DNA of 64,000 nucleotides from Impatiens glandulifera (taxonomy: Eukaryota; Streptophyta; Magnoliopsida; Ericales; Balsaminaceae). Shown here in pieces: positions 12,007-25,954 of this stretch. The first letter of the stretch is position 1; each line of letters starts with the position of its first letter. Where the stretch lies: positions 144,530,972 through 144,594,971 of the forward strand of contig NC_061862.1 in NCBI RefSeq assembly GCF_907164915.1, written 5' to 3'. Both the position numbers and the translations under genes were made by a program. The notes under the pieces were generated by a model. The model ran no database searches. It was not told where the DNA came from and was given only the letters and a program-made list of their open reading frames with translations.

Positions 12007-12775
12007 ATGACAAATGAGAACAGTATATGACACAGGATTGGAAGATTTGATGAAACATAGTATGCCTTCTAGAGGATGCAGATTGAAGGTTATCTTTATG
12101 GAAAGAAGCTTCATGTCTCTTTGAGTGAGAAACTAGAGAAGATGGATGAAGCTGAATGGAAACTCTTTGATAGACAGGTTTTGAGAGTTTTCTGATTGAC
12201 GTTAGACAAAACGGTTGCTCACAATATAGCAAATGAGAATACCATCATGAGTCTGATGAAAACTCTCTTTGATATGTATGAGAAACCATCTGATAACAAC
12301 AATATACATTTAATGAAAAGATTTTTCAATTTAAGAATGATTGATGATACTTCTGTCACTACTCATTTGAACGAATTTAATACAATTGTGAATCAACTGT
12401 TATCTGTTGAGTTTGATTTTGAGGACGAAGTTAGTGTCCCTAATTTTGTTAGCATCTCTATCAAATAGTTGGAAACCTAGAGGGCAATAATTAGTAACTC
12501 TGTTGAAAATTCTAAATTGAAATTTATTGAAGTTAGAGATCGTATTTTTGCTGAAGTGGTTCGTAAAATTGATTCTGATGAAACGTTCAAAGGTTCTACT
12601 CTGAATGTTGAAAACAGGGACAAATGTAATGATAGAAATTTCAACCGAGGTAAGAGAAAATCTATGTCGAAGGATAGAAGGAGTCAATCCAAGTATGGAC
12701 GGACATTTGATTGCTGAAATTGTGGTAACCAATGTCACTTAAAGAGGAACTGCAAAACCCCCGAAGAGAAACGGT
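12007..12775 (+). pseudogene. copia gag remnant
   Basis: Conceptual translation shows a copia gag (UBN2/retrotran_gag type): RFDE near the start, MQIEGYLYGKKLHVSL, LDKTVAHNIANE, LMKTLFDMYEKPS and HLNEFNTIVNQL, then a CCHC zinc knuckle remnant (DC*NCGNQCHLKRNC, 12709-12753). Stops occur in the first ten codons, in place of residues in the ETxYAFxRMQ segment, after VLRVF, after SISIK and inside the knuckle. Structural nucleocapsid protein in a live element; non-functional here. Confidence 0.8.
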
Positions 12776-15700
12776 GATGATAAAAACGATGCAGTCAACA
12801 CAGTTATAGAAATTGACATTGATGCATTACTTCTGTCTGTTAATAGCCCAATAGATTCATGGGTTTTGAACTCGGGAGCATCTTTCCACGCCACTTCCAA
12901 TAAATAATTAATGGAAAATTATGTGTCTGAAAATTGTGGGGAAATTTATCTCGTAGATGGTGAGCCACTAAATATTGTTGGCATTGGGGACATCAAATTA
13001 AAGATGGCAAACAGTTCTGTTTGGAAGATTAATAAGGTGAGACACATTCTAGGTTTAATGCGCAATCTAATTTATGTTACACAACTTGTTGAAAAAGGTC
13101 ACAATTTTAGTTATGGAAATGATGCGTGGAAGGTGACTAAAGGAACAATAGTTGTTGCTCGAGGTCACAAAACTATAACGCTATACACGACTTCAACTTG
13201 TAGAGAAACAATTGCTTCTGTAGTTGATGATTCGAAGAACATTGAGCTATGGCATTGCAGGTTGGGCCATATGAGCGTAAAAAGGATGAAAATTCTTTTG
13301 AAGAATGAACAAATTCCAAAACTGAAGTCTGTTGAACATCACTTATGTAAAAACTGCATTCTTAGAAAACAGAAATGTGTGAGTTTCTTAAAGATTAGAA
13401 ATGATCGTAAGAAAGAAAGACTAAAGTTGGTACACACTGATGTGTGGGGACCTGCACCTGTTTCTTCTATTGGCGAATCATACTACTACGTGACTTTTAT
13501 AGATAATTCGACAAGAAAAGTATATATTTACTTTATGAAGCACAAGTCTGAAGTATTTGTTATTTTCAAGAAGTGGAAGACTTTGGTTGAAAATGAAACA
13601 AATCAGAAGGTTAAATGTTTGAGTTCCGATAACGGAGACGAGTACATCAGTTCAGATTTCAGAGAATATTGTGCTCTAAATGAGATCATTATGCTAAAGA
13701 TTATTCCACAAATGCCTCAAGAGAATGGAGTAGGTGAACGGATGAATCGAACATTGAACGAGCGTGCTAAAAGTATGAGATTGCATGTAGGGCTTCTTAA
13801 AACCTTCTAGGCAGAAGTTATCAACACTACTGCCAACTTGATAAACAGAGGACCCTCTATTCTTATTGAATTTAGAATTTCTGAAGAAGCCTAGAAAAAT
13901 AAAAAGGTAAACCTTTCTTATTTGAAAGTGTTTGATTATTTATCATATGTTCATATTAATGAATGTGATAAGAGCAAGCTTGATCCAAAGTCTAATAATT
14001 TTTTCATTGGTTATGGTGATATCGAGTTTGGTTATCATTTTTGAGATAATCAAAATCGGAAGATCATTCGTAGTAGAAATGTTATCTTCAATGAATATGT
14101 TCTATACAAAGATTGTGTTGAGAAGACATCAAATGATGATTCCAAATTGGAATAGACTGATATTGTCGATTTGAGAGATTTTTCTTCTAAATATATATCG
14201 ACTGTCGAAGAAGACCAATGTATTGTTAAAAATGAAATCGTTGAGAATGTGGCCCCAATGAAAAATTAGAAAACACCGGCTATATAATTGAGAAGATCGT
14301 TAAGAAATTGAAAACCAGTCGAGAGGTGGTCCCCATCTCTGAACTATATCTTGTTGACAGATAGAGGCGAACCTGAATGCTACGAGGAATCAATACAATC
14401 TAATTAATCAGTTAAGTGAGAGTCTGCAGTGAAAGATGAAATGAATTTTTGACGTCAAATCAGACTTGGGAGCTCACTAAGCTACCAAAGGGAAAGAAAT
14501 CACTTCACAACAAATGAATCTTCAGGATTAAAGACATAATGAAACCATGAGGTACAAAGTAAGGTTGATTGTGAAAGAATTTCAACATAAATGAGGTATT
14601 GACTACAATGAAATCTTCTCTCCAGTGGTCAAAGTGATGACAATTAGAACTATTTTGAGTTTGGTTGCAAAAGAAGACCTCCATCTTCAACAAATGGATG
14701 TTAAAATTATTTTTTTTCATGTTGATTTGGATAAAGAGATTTACATACGACAACCACAAGGTTTTGAAATCAAAGAAAAAGATGAACTTGTGTGTAAGAT
14801 TTAAAAGAGTCTATATGGTTTGAAACAGGCTCCAATGCAATGGTACAAGAAGTTCGATAGATTCATGAACAATAACAATTTTTTGAGGTGGGAAGCTGAT
14901 CATGGCTTCTTTATCAAGAGGTTTGATAAATCGTACATTATTCTGCTCCTCTACGTTGATGATATGTTGATTGCTGGAATAAACTTGTATGAGATTAACA
15001 AGATAAAGCAAGAGTTGTCTGAAAAGTTTGCAATGAATGATTTGGGTTCTGCAATACAAATCCTTGGGATGAGAATTTTCAGGGATAAAAAAGTTCTCAA
15101 TCTTTCACAAGAAGAATATGTGAAGAAAATTCTTAGCAGATTCAACTTGTATGATGCAAAACCAGTTACTACCCCCTTAGCTAGTTACTTCAGACTATCT
15201 AAAGATCAATCGTCTTCAACAAAGGATGAGATAAATTACATGACCACATTTTTGTATGCCTCTACCATTGGTTGTATTATGTATGCGATAGTTTGCACAA
15301 GACCAGACATAAAACATGTAGTGGGAGTTGTTAGTAGATTAATGAGAAACCTGGGTAGACAACATTGGGAAATAGTAAAGTGGATACTACGATACTTAAG
15401 AGGAAGTATGAGTCCCACTTTATATTTTCGAAAGTCTAATATGAGTTTGGAAGAATATGTTGATGCTGACAATGGTGGTGATGTTGATAGTAGAAAGAGA
15501 ACAATAGAGTACATTTATACTTAGGAAGGTACTGCAATCAGTTGAGTTTTAAAATTGTAGAATATTGTTTCTCTTTCTAGTTGTGAGGCAGAGTATGTTG
15601 CAGTGACAGAGGTTGCTAAGGAGAAGATGTGGGTATAACCCTTTTTGCGAGAATTGGGTCAAGACCACGAGGGAAGTGTGTTGCAATGCGACAATCAGAG

Positions 15701-15908
15701 TGCCATTCATTTGACAAAGAATCCTATTTACCATGGCATGACGAAGAAAATACAGGTTCATTATCATTTCATCCGATCAGCTTTAGAAGATGAAGTGTTA
15801 TCTCTTGAGAAGATTCTCAGGAGTGAGAATTCAACTGATATACTAATAAAAGCTGTGACAAACGAGAAACTGAAGTTGTGTGCAACTTCAATTAGTTTTA
15901 TTCGTTAA
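12776..15908 (+). pseudogene. copia pol remnant (protease-integrase-RT-RNase H)
   Basis: The protease motif reads WVLNSGASFH (near 12861), so the catalytic Asp of DSGA is Asn. Integrase is the best preserved part (12911-13807): zinc-binding HCRLGH...CKNC, then DDE residues in HTDVWGP, SDNGDEY and ENGVGERMNRTL. 13810-14800 is badly broken. Reverse transcriptase resumes with SLYGLKQAPMQWYKKFD and keeps the catalytic YVDDM (near 14954). The RNase H remnant spans about 15455-15908 with SSCEAEYVAV and CDNQSAIHLTKNP. The order PR-INT-RT-RH defines copia. At least ten stops or frameshifts. Confidence 0.85.
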
Positions 15909-15969
15909 GATACCGAATGGAAGCCGCTACCGATTGAAAGATGATGAAGTTAGTCTTCAAGTGAGAGAT

Positions 15970-16092
15970 TGTTGAGTTATGGAGCATAGACTTATAATAA
16001 ACTTTACATTAGTTAATTAGAGTTTATTGGGGTTGTATTTGGTTTGAGCTTGTGCCTGACCAAAATTTATTACTTTACCAACGTTATGTTAT
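15970..16092 (+). repeat. Truncated 3' LTR of the copia element
   Basis: Starts TGTTGAGTTATGGAGCATAG and follows the 5' LTR through 'gttaattagagtttatt' to about 'acgttatgtta'. Similarity ends there, so roughly 240 bp of LTR are lost. Confidence 0.75.
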
Positions 16093-16407
16093 ACAAATCA
16101 TGTCACCGTGGTCCGTGGACTTGGGTATCTGGTGACTACCTTGAGGCTCGAAACTCAAGAAACTTCAACACCGATGTTTCGATTCAAACTAAACAAACAT
16201 GTATATGGGAGATGAGTCCTGTGAGAACCAAACGTGGAGAGACATAACCTTGTAGTAAACTTGGTTTAATAAAAAAAACCTTTTATTAGACCTTTCATAG
16301 AGTTAGTATAAGAATTTTCAGATTGAAGAACCTCGTATGGAGTAGGTCAAGAGGACACAAACCCATCTTTTTCTCTTTAATTCCCATTGTCAGCCAATAA
16401 TAGGTTA
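16093..16407. other. Unassigned repeat-like DNA, target of the hAT insertion
   Basis: Sequence of moderate GC that continues on the far side of the hAT element (19124 onward), both parts mentioning phrases such as ccgatgtttcg / ccgatgctgttgagg. It may be another retroelement remnant. No gene seen. Confidence 0.3.
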
Positions 16408-17039
16408 CTTCCGAGCAATGGCGGAGCCACTTAGCGGGCTGGGCAGTAGCCTAAGGTAATTAATTAAAAATATATATATATATATATTATTTATATTAAA
16501 TTATTAATAATGTAGTGGGTATATGGAATTGAAAATGTCACCCTATATATATGATTGAAAATGTGAAATTAGAAATAGATTGTGTATATCAAATTTTCTC
16601 TGTTTAATTTTATACACGTCACTTAAATTATTTAATAATTGAGTATAATTTTCTTTTTCAACTTTTTATTATTTAATAATTTTTGTCTCTTTAATTTTTT
16701 ATTATAAAATTATTATAAATATTCACTGAAATTAGATGATTATTGAAATTGAAATGAAATAAATTCTTAACTATTAAGAGTTTAAAATTATTTAACTCAA
16801 ATTACAAACTATTCTACTAATATTTAAAATATAACCTAACCTATATAAAAAGAAATATTATAATATAAAAGAAAAATTATAATATTATGTGCTAGATTAA
16901 TTAAATTTTTAACACTTCTTATAAGAAAATAAAATAGGAATAAAAGAGATTTATAAGGAAAAATAAGATTCAAACAATTTAAAAGGAGAAAATTGTAATT
17001 TATATATATTTAATTTAATTATTTTCATCTTCTAGTTTT

Positions 17040-18155
<1,116 letters not shown>

Positions 18156-19123
18156 GTGCCATGGATCTAGTATCAACTACTAAAAGATGACTTTTCAATT
18201 TAAGAGTGGAAGAATTTGATCAACTCTTAGAGTCCGTGCAAATGGTTTGCACACAACATGACTTTGAAATTCCAGATCTAAATGCTTCATACAAAAGTGC
18301 AACAAGACGTTCATGCCATCAAAAAGATTCGTTGACAGTTCGGCAACCCTATCATTTCAATATCTTCAATTCAGTTATAGATTTTCAACAAGAAGAGTTG
18401 AATTCCTGATTTAGTGATGAAGCAGTAGAGCTACTTATACTTAGTTCTGCTTTAGACCCTAAAGATAGTTTTAAAACATTTAAAACTGGAGATATTTACA
18501 AATTGGCTGAAAAGTATTATCCAGGAGACTTCAGTGAATAAGAAATACATTATTTGAGATCTCAACTCCAACATTATAAAATTGATGTTTCTCGTATTCA
18601 AAATATGTCTTCCATCATTGAATTGTGTCGCAAATTAGTTGAAACAAACAAGTCATCAAATTATAATTTGATTGATAGATTGATTCGACTTGTTTTGACT
18701 TTACCAGTTTCTACTGCTACTACAGAAAGATCATTTTCAGCAATGAAACATTTGAAAACTATTCAACGGAATAAGATGGAAGAAGAGTTTTTAGCAAATA
18801 CTATGATAATTTATAAAGAATAGAAGGTTACAACTTAAATAATATGTAAACGTTTGTTAAATTTTATAGATTTTTTTTGTCTTCGTTTTAGATTTTTTTT
18901 TTGTCTTATTTTTAGATTTTCAATAATACGAGATATAATTATATATATAAATTTGTTATTCTAATCGGGTATTTACATCAATTTTTAGATTTTGTATATA
19001 TTTATTTTATTTTAGTAGTTCGATTAATATGTTTAATATTCTCACTTATTACCCGTAATAGTGAAACGTATAATCTTGATAGCCCAGGGAAAAAAAAATC
19101 TTGGATACGCCCTTGCTCCCGAG

Positions 19124-19740
19124 ACCAACCAAGAAGTAAGCAAGCCTATTGTGAAGCATGACAAGGCTAAATACCGATGCTGTTGAGGATAGTTAAACGG
19201 TGATGTTGAGGTTTTACCTTATCAATAGTTCATAAAAAAAAGTGTCGTGGAAAGTAAAAAAAGAAAATAAAGAAGGATCCATAACAATTTTAACTAAAAC
19301 AAAAAAAATGGAACGGGGGAAAATCTTATTAAGGTAGAAATATCCAAATTAATGTTGAGCTTGATCCATTTAGTAATTAAATTATTTACCATATTTGTTG
19401 TCACTTTTCTTTTAACTTATATATTATTTTTTGAAAAAAAGTTACAAAGCCTAACAAAATAATCACATCGGATCACAAATGGAATGAATTATAATTAAAT
19501 CAATGAATTTTGAATAACAAAACTTTCTAGTTCAACTTATTAGATACAACTTATCAACTACTACTACACTACTTGTCTAATATTTAACTGTTTTATTTAC
19601 CCAACTAATTAACCAAAATTAAATTAAACAAAAAATTATTGCATGTCAAATTTTCTTTCTCTAAACCTCCATTTTTCATTGAAGATAATCAAATTAATCC
19701 TACCACCTTTTTATTTTATTTTTTATTTCAAAGATTCGAA
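19124..19740. other. Intergenic DNA upstream of GLOX
   Basis: The first 130 bases continue the repeat broken by the hAT insertion. The rest is AT-rich and probably holds the GLOX upstream region. No gene seen. Confidence 0.4.
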
Positions 19741-19745
19741 CCCAC

Positions 19746-19758
19746 ACAAATATATATA
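19746..19758 (+). promoter_or_regulatory. Possible TATA box of the GLOX gene
   Basis: acaaatatatata lies about 45-55 bp upstream of the chosen ATG. This would give a very short leader, so an upstream promoter with the ATG at 19639 is an alternative. It supports the starts at 19795 or 19801 over the one at 19639. Confidence 0.35.
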
Positions 19759-19800
19759 GAGAAAAAAGCTCATGAAATCTGTCTTGTCTTAATCATGATA

Positions 19801-21438
19801 ATGAAGAAAGCTCATCAAGTTAGCAGCTTTATCATTTCCATCATCTTCTTCCTCCAGTTCATAGCAGCCGGCGCCGGCGCCGCCGGCCGTGGAACCTGGT
19901 CTCTCCTTCAATCAAGCATTGGCATATCAGCTATGCATATGCAGCTTCTCCCTAACGATCGGGTTCTCATCTTTGATCGGACGGATTTTGGTCCCTCCAA
20001 TATTTCACTTCCAAATGGGAGATGTAGAACGGACCCAACCGAGTCTGCTTTGAAATTCGACTGCACGGCCCATTCTGTCGAATACGACGTTGTTTCCAAT
20101 TCAATTCGACCACTCACGGTTTTAACCGACGTTTGGTGCTCCTCCGCCTCCTTGTTCCCCGATGGAAGTCTTGTTCAAACCGGAGGTTACAACGACGGCG
20201 AAAAAAGCGTTCGAATTTTCCGGCCATGCCCAGTTTGTGATTGGGAGGAAATCCCCGACGGTTTAACAGCCCGTAGATGGTACTCCACCAATCATATGCT
20301 CCCCGACCGGAGACAAATCGTCATCGGTGGCCGGCGCCAATTCAATTACGAGTTTTTTCCGAAAATAATGACATCCTTAGACGCATACACCTTACCGTTT
20401 CTAGAACAAACAAACGACCCGACCGAAGAGAACAATTTGTACCCTTTCGTGTTTCTCAATACCGATGGAAATCTCTTTATTTTTGCGAACAATCGCGCGA
20501 TTCTATTCGACTATCAAACGTCAATTGTCGTCAAGAACTACCCGGAAATACCCGGGGGAGATCCTAGGTCTTACCCTAGTACCGGTTCGGCCGTACTTCT
20601 TCCATTGAAGAATTCGGCCGATCCGGAAGTTTTGGTGTGCGGTGGCACACCAAATAGATCTTACACTAGCGCCGTAAACGGACAGTTCGTTAGTGCGCTC
20701 AACACTTGTGGGAGGATCCGGGTCAATGACCCGGATCCTCAATGGACGGTTGAGACCATGCCATTCGGACGTGTTATGGGCGACATGTTATTACTCCCGA
20801 ATGGGCATGTGTTAATTATAAATGGAGCAGGGTCTGGATCTGCGGGTTGGGAGTTAGGACGGGACCCGATTCTGAACCCGGTTATTTATCGACCCGATTT
20901 AGAAATCGGGTCGATTCGATTCGAGGTTCAGAATCCGGGTACTATTCCTAGGTTGTATCATTCAACCGCGATAATACTTCGCGATGGAAGGGTTTTAGTG
21001 GGAGGGAGTAATCCTCATACATATTATAATTTTACGGGAGTTTTGTACCCGACCGATTTAAGTCTGGAGGAATTCTCGCCTTCTTATTTAGACCCCGAAT
21101 TTACAAACTTACGACCGTTTATTATTTTCCCATTTTCTCAAGCCGAGTTCTTGTATGGGCAACTCGTGCCAATACGTTTTATAATTACAGGTCCTGTGGA
21201 TTTCACCACAATTTTGGTGACATTATTGTCTCCCCCGTTTAACACGCACTCGTTCTCTATGAATCAACGATTACTAGTTCTCGATAAGAGCAACCCGATA
21301 ATGCTTGGCATATCAACTTTTGAGGTGATAGCGAGAATTCCGATCTCGAGCACGCTTGCCCCGCCTGGATTTTATTTATTGTTTGTTGTCCATAAAGAAA
21401 TTCCTAGTGTGGGGATTTGGGTGCATATTGATCAATGA
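19801..21438 (+). CDS. Glyoxal/galactose oxidase-like copper radical oxidase
   Basis: An intronless frame of 545 residues from the ATG at 19801 (ATGs at 19795 and 19639 are also in frame; 19801 puts a hydrophobic signal peptide, SSFIISIIFFLQFIAA, right at the N-terminus). The Glyoxal_oxid_N beta-propeller domain follows, then a C-terminal DUF1929 immunoglobulin-like domain. All copper and cofactor residues expected for AA5 enzymes are visible: Cys113 (DVWCSSASLFPDG) for the Tyr-Cys cross-link, Tyr161 (RRWYSTNHMLPD), Tyr386-His387 (PRLYHSTA) and His483 (NTHSFSMNQR). Such enzymes act in the cell wall, oxidise aldehydes or alcohols and release H2O2. Plant GLOX genes are often anther- or defence-linked. 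GC is well above the flanks. Intact; substrate unknown. Confidence 0.93.
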   Translation: MKKAHQVSSFIISIIFFLQFIAAGAGAAGRGTWSLLQSSIGISAMHMQLLPNDRVLIFDRTDFGPSNISLPNGRCRTDPTESALKFDCTAHSVEYDVVSNSIRPLTVLTDVWCSSASLFPDGSLVQTGGYNDGEKSVRIFRPCPVCDWEEIPDGLTARRWYSTNHMLPDRRQIVIGGRRQFNYEFFPKIMTSLDAYTLPFLEQTNDPTEENNLYPFVFLNTDGNLFIFANNRAILFDYQTSIVVKNYPEIPGGDPRSYPSTGSAVLLPLKNSADPEVLVCGGTPNRSYTSAVNGQFVSALNTCGRIRVNDPDPQWTVETMPFGRVMGDMLLLPNGHVLIINGAGSGSAGWELGRDPILNPVIYRPDLEIGSIRFEVQNPGTIPRLYHSTAIILRDGRVLVGGSNPHTYYNFTGVLYPTDLSLEEFSPSYLDPEFTNLRPFIIFPFSQAEFLYGQLVPIRFIITGPVDFTTILVTLLSPPFNTHSFSMNQRLLVLDKSNPIMLGISTFEVIARIPISSTLAPPGFYLLFVVHKEIPSVGIWVHIDQ

Positions 21439-22060
21439 GTGTGACCTAGCTAATTTTATTTTATGGTATTATTTTGTATGTCACAATATTGGTCATGATA
21501 AATACAAACAATTAAATTAGTATATGATAGATATTATTATACACAATTACTTGAGATCATGGTATTGAATTTTATATCTATTTTGTGTTTGATTGTGACT
21601 TTGTTATGAAATGTAATAATAAAAATATAAATAAACAGTATCTTTTATTTTTATTAGTTATTTATGCTTTTTGGCTAATTAATCAATCGTGCGTACATGA
21701 AGAAATAAAGAGAGAGAGGTTAGCATGTCGCAGTTCATGGACATACATTGGGAATCAAAAGTTAGTGGCTATAATTCATGTATAATTATTATATTTTATA
21801 AATACTAAAAATATTTTAATAATATAATATAATATAAATATATATAATAATGTTTAATTAGATATCAACATGTATCACAACACTCCACCCATTTCGTAAA
21901 ATAAAACATGCAGGTTTATTCCAAAAATCAAACAAACGGATTAAAAAAATAAACAAAAGACTATGAAAGATTTCAACTTAACAAATAATTAAATTAAAAA
22001 AAGGTAAGGGGTCTCCGTTTGAAAGAATATGAAACGTGTCCAACAAAACAAAAATAAACA

Positions 22061-22378
22061 TTTTACAAACATTTAGAAGTAGACCATAAGTTTTGTAAGT
22101 TTAATATTAAACAAAGACAAAATAAAATATTGTAGAGTATACAAAAATTTAACTTATTAATTCATATTAAATACTTCAATTTTAAAAAAAATAAATATTT
22201 ATAAATCTTCTTCATATTTATTTCTTTTATAATTAATTAATAAAATTATTTATTCTATATATTTTCTTAAAAAGTGTTAATATAATTTATTAATTATTTT
22301 ATATATGTTACAGATATAAATAATATATAGAAGAATATATTAAAAAAATATAATAATTGAATAACTCTTTATTTAATG

Positions 22379-22433
<55 letters not shown>

Positions 22434-22665
22434 ACAATCTTATTTATATTAATTATTTTACATAAATATATTATTTAAATTTTATTTTCTTATATTTTAT
22501 ATACAATTGAGTACAAAATAAAATAAGAATAAACTTTTTAAAAATATTTAGAAGGAGACCAAAATTTTTTCATATTTAATATTAATTAAACAAACACAAA
22601 ATAAAATATTAGAAAGTATTTTCCTTATTAATTCATATTAAATACTTCCATTTTTGAAACAATAT
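22061..22665 (+). repeat. Direct repeats of about 130 bp flanking an AT tract
   Basis: The block at about 22061-22190 (catttagaagtagacc ... tattaaatacttcaattttaa) recurs at about 22533-22662 with moderate divergence. The TA microsatellite lies between them, the same arrangement as in the hAT element. Confidence 0.7.
22384..22431. repeat. (TA)n microsatellite, about 24 units
   Basis: About 48 bp of TA dinucleotide ending at gtgacaatc. Confidence 0.97.
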
Positions 22666-24502
22666 AAATATAAATTCTTAAGATGTCATACTAAATTAGT
22701 AAAAATATGAAGCCGTGGTTAAATGAGATTTGTTGGTGGATCAAAATAATAGAGTAGAGAACTCGAATAATAGAAAGAGATTGTGGAGCTATTAAGAAAA
22801 AAAATGAAAGGAAAGTCTCCTAGGAAAAAATTGTAATAATTTATCTATAGTTGATGAAGAAGATGTTGGGTTTTTGTTTGAGTTTTTAATTATGAAAAAA
22901 TCTGTAGGTTTATATACGTACATTTTATTGATTTTTTTAAAAATTATTTAACAATTTTATTTTCAAATAAATAATATTTATGTTTGATTAACTTAAATTG
23001 GATTTCAATCAAATTATTATTTGATTATTACAAATTTCCGGATTATTAAAATTTAAATAAAATTGATTATTTTTACATAATTAATTTCAAAAACTCCATA
23101 TTTTCAAAATCTTTAATTATGTAAAAAAATGTTTTATTTTAAAAAGATAACTTACACGAAAACTAAAGTTAAAACGTATCTAACCTTGAGCCACCCCGAG
23201 ATTTTCCCCGTTTTGCCACACATCATTCGACACATGCTAAGCTACGGGGACGCCTCGAAAGAGGAACTAATTCCCGGGGGTTACAATATCAAATATATTA
23301 TATTAAACCAAAATTAATATATTCCTATATACAATATTATATATTATTACTTCTTTAATTTTAGTTACAAACACAATTAATTATAATTTTAATGATTTAT
23401 TTCGTTCATAAGAGAATTGACTGATATAAATTTCTTTACTTCTCAATTTTTAACTTAATTATCTCCAACAATATATATACACAAAACAACTATATTCACA
23501 TATTTAGTCTATAACTTACAAACATAATCGAAAGAATAATATGTCATTTATTATTAAACAAATATATATACAATTTCATATATCATTAAAAATACCTTTA
23601 TAAAATACATTATAATTAATTAAAATATTAATTTTACAATAAATTATAATATTAACCATTTATTTTTAATCAAAAAACTAACTAATTATATAAATAATTA
23701 TTCATGTCATCAGTTATTCGTTTCTCAATTATTTTAATGACCTTTAATTTTCTATAAAAAAAATCTTTATCAATCAAAAGACACATAATTTTGTGACCAA
23801 ATTTAAAATTATCTATTAAAACAAAATAGATATACAATAAATCTTTATTCATATATGTATACACATTACTTATTATGAATGAACATGAACCATTATATTA
23901 TTAGCTAACATGCATAATATATATAAATAATCACTTAGAAACATAATCAAATATAATATAATTACAAATATATTTCATATCTTAATCGAAGCACTTACAT
24001 TGTCATGTTTTGAACAATAATTGATGTGAAACGACTATACATGCTCAAAACAAATCTAAGTAGATTGTTCTCACCGAGACATTTTTTGCGAAGACAATTT
24101 CAACTAACATGGTCGTGTCTCTTTAAATGCATGATTAGAATAATTAAGTTCTAACACAAACAACTTTTTTAATCTCTTTATACAATGACCTTCATTCTCT
24201 GTAATGATTAATCACATAATTTTTATAGAATAAATTAAAATGCTTCAAAATATTATGACAATATCATTTTGGCAAATTAAATTTTTACATAAGAAATGTT
24301 AGGATCCCGAATTCATTTCATAATTTCAACATTCATGATTAATGTCATTTTGACAAATCAGATTTCTTATAAGAAATCGTTATGGACCCCATTCATTTCA
24401 TAATCCTGATTTCTATAAAGAAATCATTGACTACCTCATTCATCTCATAATTTCTACACAATAAATTAGAATATTCCAATATGAATGACTAAAATCATTT
24501 AT

Positions 24503-24576
24503 TTAGATTCGAATAGGGGACATGCCTTCCGCCACGCACCCTTGCGTCCGAACTTTGAACCACTGCGCCAACGCGT
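24503..24576 (-). mobile_element. tRNA-derived SINE head fragment
   Basis: Read on the minus strand, GCGTTGGCGCAGTGGTTC contains a perfect RNA polymerase III A box (TGGCGCAGTGG), followed about 35-45 bases later by a B-box-like TATTCGAATCT. This layout is that of plant tRNA-derived SINEs. It does not fold as a complete tRNA by eye. No tail or target duplication was identified. Confidence 0.5.
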
Positions 24577-25954
24577 TCTTTTATTATTCTATCATTGTTT
24601 ATGATCTTCTGTCTTCTTTTTGGAAAAAAAAATTATTCACATTTTCTTCTCTAACTCAACTCTTTTTCCTGAAACATCAAAAACAATGATTTTCAACGGC
24701 ACAAGCTACTAAATATCAAAGTATGCGAAACTGTTTTAAGATTGTTAGTTATCTTGTCTTTAAGTTACAAAAATATATATACATATGATGTTACAAATAA
24801 ATTAAATAAAATGCAATATATCTGAAGAACGATATCATCGAATAAGAAGTTGATTTGAAGCATGTGCTTAATACATTTCCCTTAAAATAGTTTCATTGTC
24901 TCCCGTTTGTGCTAAACTTATCGCAAATGACTATTTCTTAGGGTACAACGAATATAGTAATGATTCTGCACTAAAAATAATTACGCATTGAACTTAATCA
25001 ACGTACGTGAACTATCACCGAGTTTCAACAGAAAATATCGAGCGAAGAACATTTACAAAAATAAGAAAAGGGTTTTTGAAAGTTTAGAATAAGAAATGAT
25101 AAGAGGATGAAGTGGTTTTTTATGTAATGTGAGAATTAGATAAAATTACTATTTATATTGTTGAAATAATAAACTACCGATCATTAATCTTTGATCAAAC
25201 AGCTAACATTGATTCTCTTTTTATTGCCTTTGTATTTCCTTTCCATTAGAAAAAAACATATTACATGATTTTTTTTTTAATTTCTAATAAATTGATAACA
25301 ATAATCATGACAATTAAAAATATTGAATTAATACAATTTGTTAATTTTTTATTAAATTATTAAATTTTAATTAAATAATTAACAAATTAATTACAATAAT
25401 TTAATTTTTTGAATCAAATTTTCCTTTAATTCACGTTTGAATTTATTGTGGATTTCATTTGAATTTCATTTGATTAACTCAAATACTAATTTCTATTCCT
25501 TAAAACTTGACTGTGTGTTGGTTATAAAATATTGTGGATTAAAATCAGTTTAATTATTTAGTTATTAGTTTGAATTGTTCATATTCTTCTTCTTTTCACC
25601 TTAATTTTAGCCTGTTAAAACTATAAAACCACATTCTAATGCAACTTTGCAACATAATTGTCAAACCTTAGTGTATAACAAAATTATTAACTTTGTTGTT
25701 GTATTATAAATTGCTAATAAAAGGGAACTAGGCCCAAATCCAAGTAAAATAAAAGCCCACATTGATTTATCCTATTGGTTAATGTTAAAATCAAGCAAAG
25801 TCAAGTAAAATCACATTTTTTTTTATTTCTCCGAGTTTTGAAGGCAATTCCTTTTTTTTTCTTTCAAGTAAACGTGATTCTTAATTTGCATCACGACTCA
25901 CTCAACTCTGTTTTATTTATTTGTTTTTATTAATTTTAGAAAGTTAATGAAGTT

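Larger units (their letters stand above)
11602..16092 (+). mobile_element. Decayed Ty1-copia retrotransposon (Tnt1-like gag)
   Basis: A 5' LTR (11602-11963, TG...CA) is followed by a degenerate primer-binding site (ACTGATATTAGAGATGC, cf. TGGTATCAGAGC), gag, then protease, integrase, reverse transcriptase and RNase H in copia order. A purine-rich tract (AAGTGAGAGAT) leads into a 3' LTR beginning at 15970. The 3' LTR matches only the first 120 bp or so of the 5' LTR and then stops, so the right end is truncated. Many stops and frameshifts show that it cannot move on its own. Confidence 0.88.
21439..25579. other. Long AT-rich non-coding stretch
   Basis: No gene was found. Contents recognised: the GLOX 3' region, a direct repeat pair (22061/22533), a TA microsatellite, a GC-richer patch at 23160-23290 that looks like a retroelement fragment but matched nothing I know, a degenerate tandem repeat of about 80 bp at 24250-24460 (three copies of 'cattcatttcataat' with 'ttcttataagaaatc'), and a SINE head at 24503-24576. 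Confidence 0.5.

Noticed and set aside
19639..19800. Upstream in-frame ATG of the GLOX gene
   Set aside because: It lies before the likely TATA box and would bury the signal peptide inside the protein; the ATG at 19801 gives the usual family N-terminus.
23129..23317. GC-richer open frame (HPEIFPVLPHIIRHMLSYGD)
   Set aside because: Too short, no recognised family, and both strands are equally plausible; probably a retroelement scrap.
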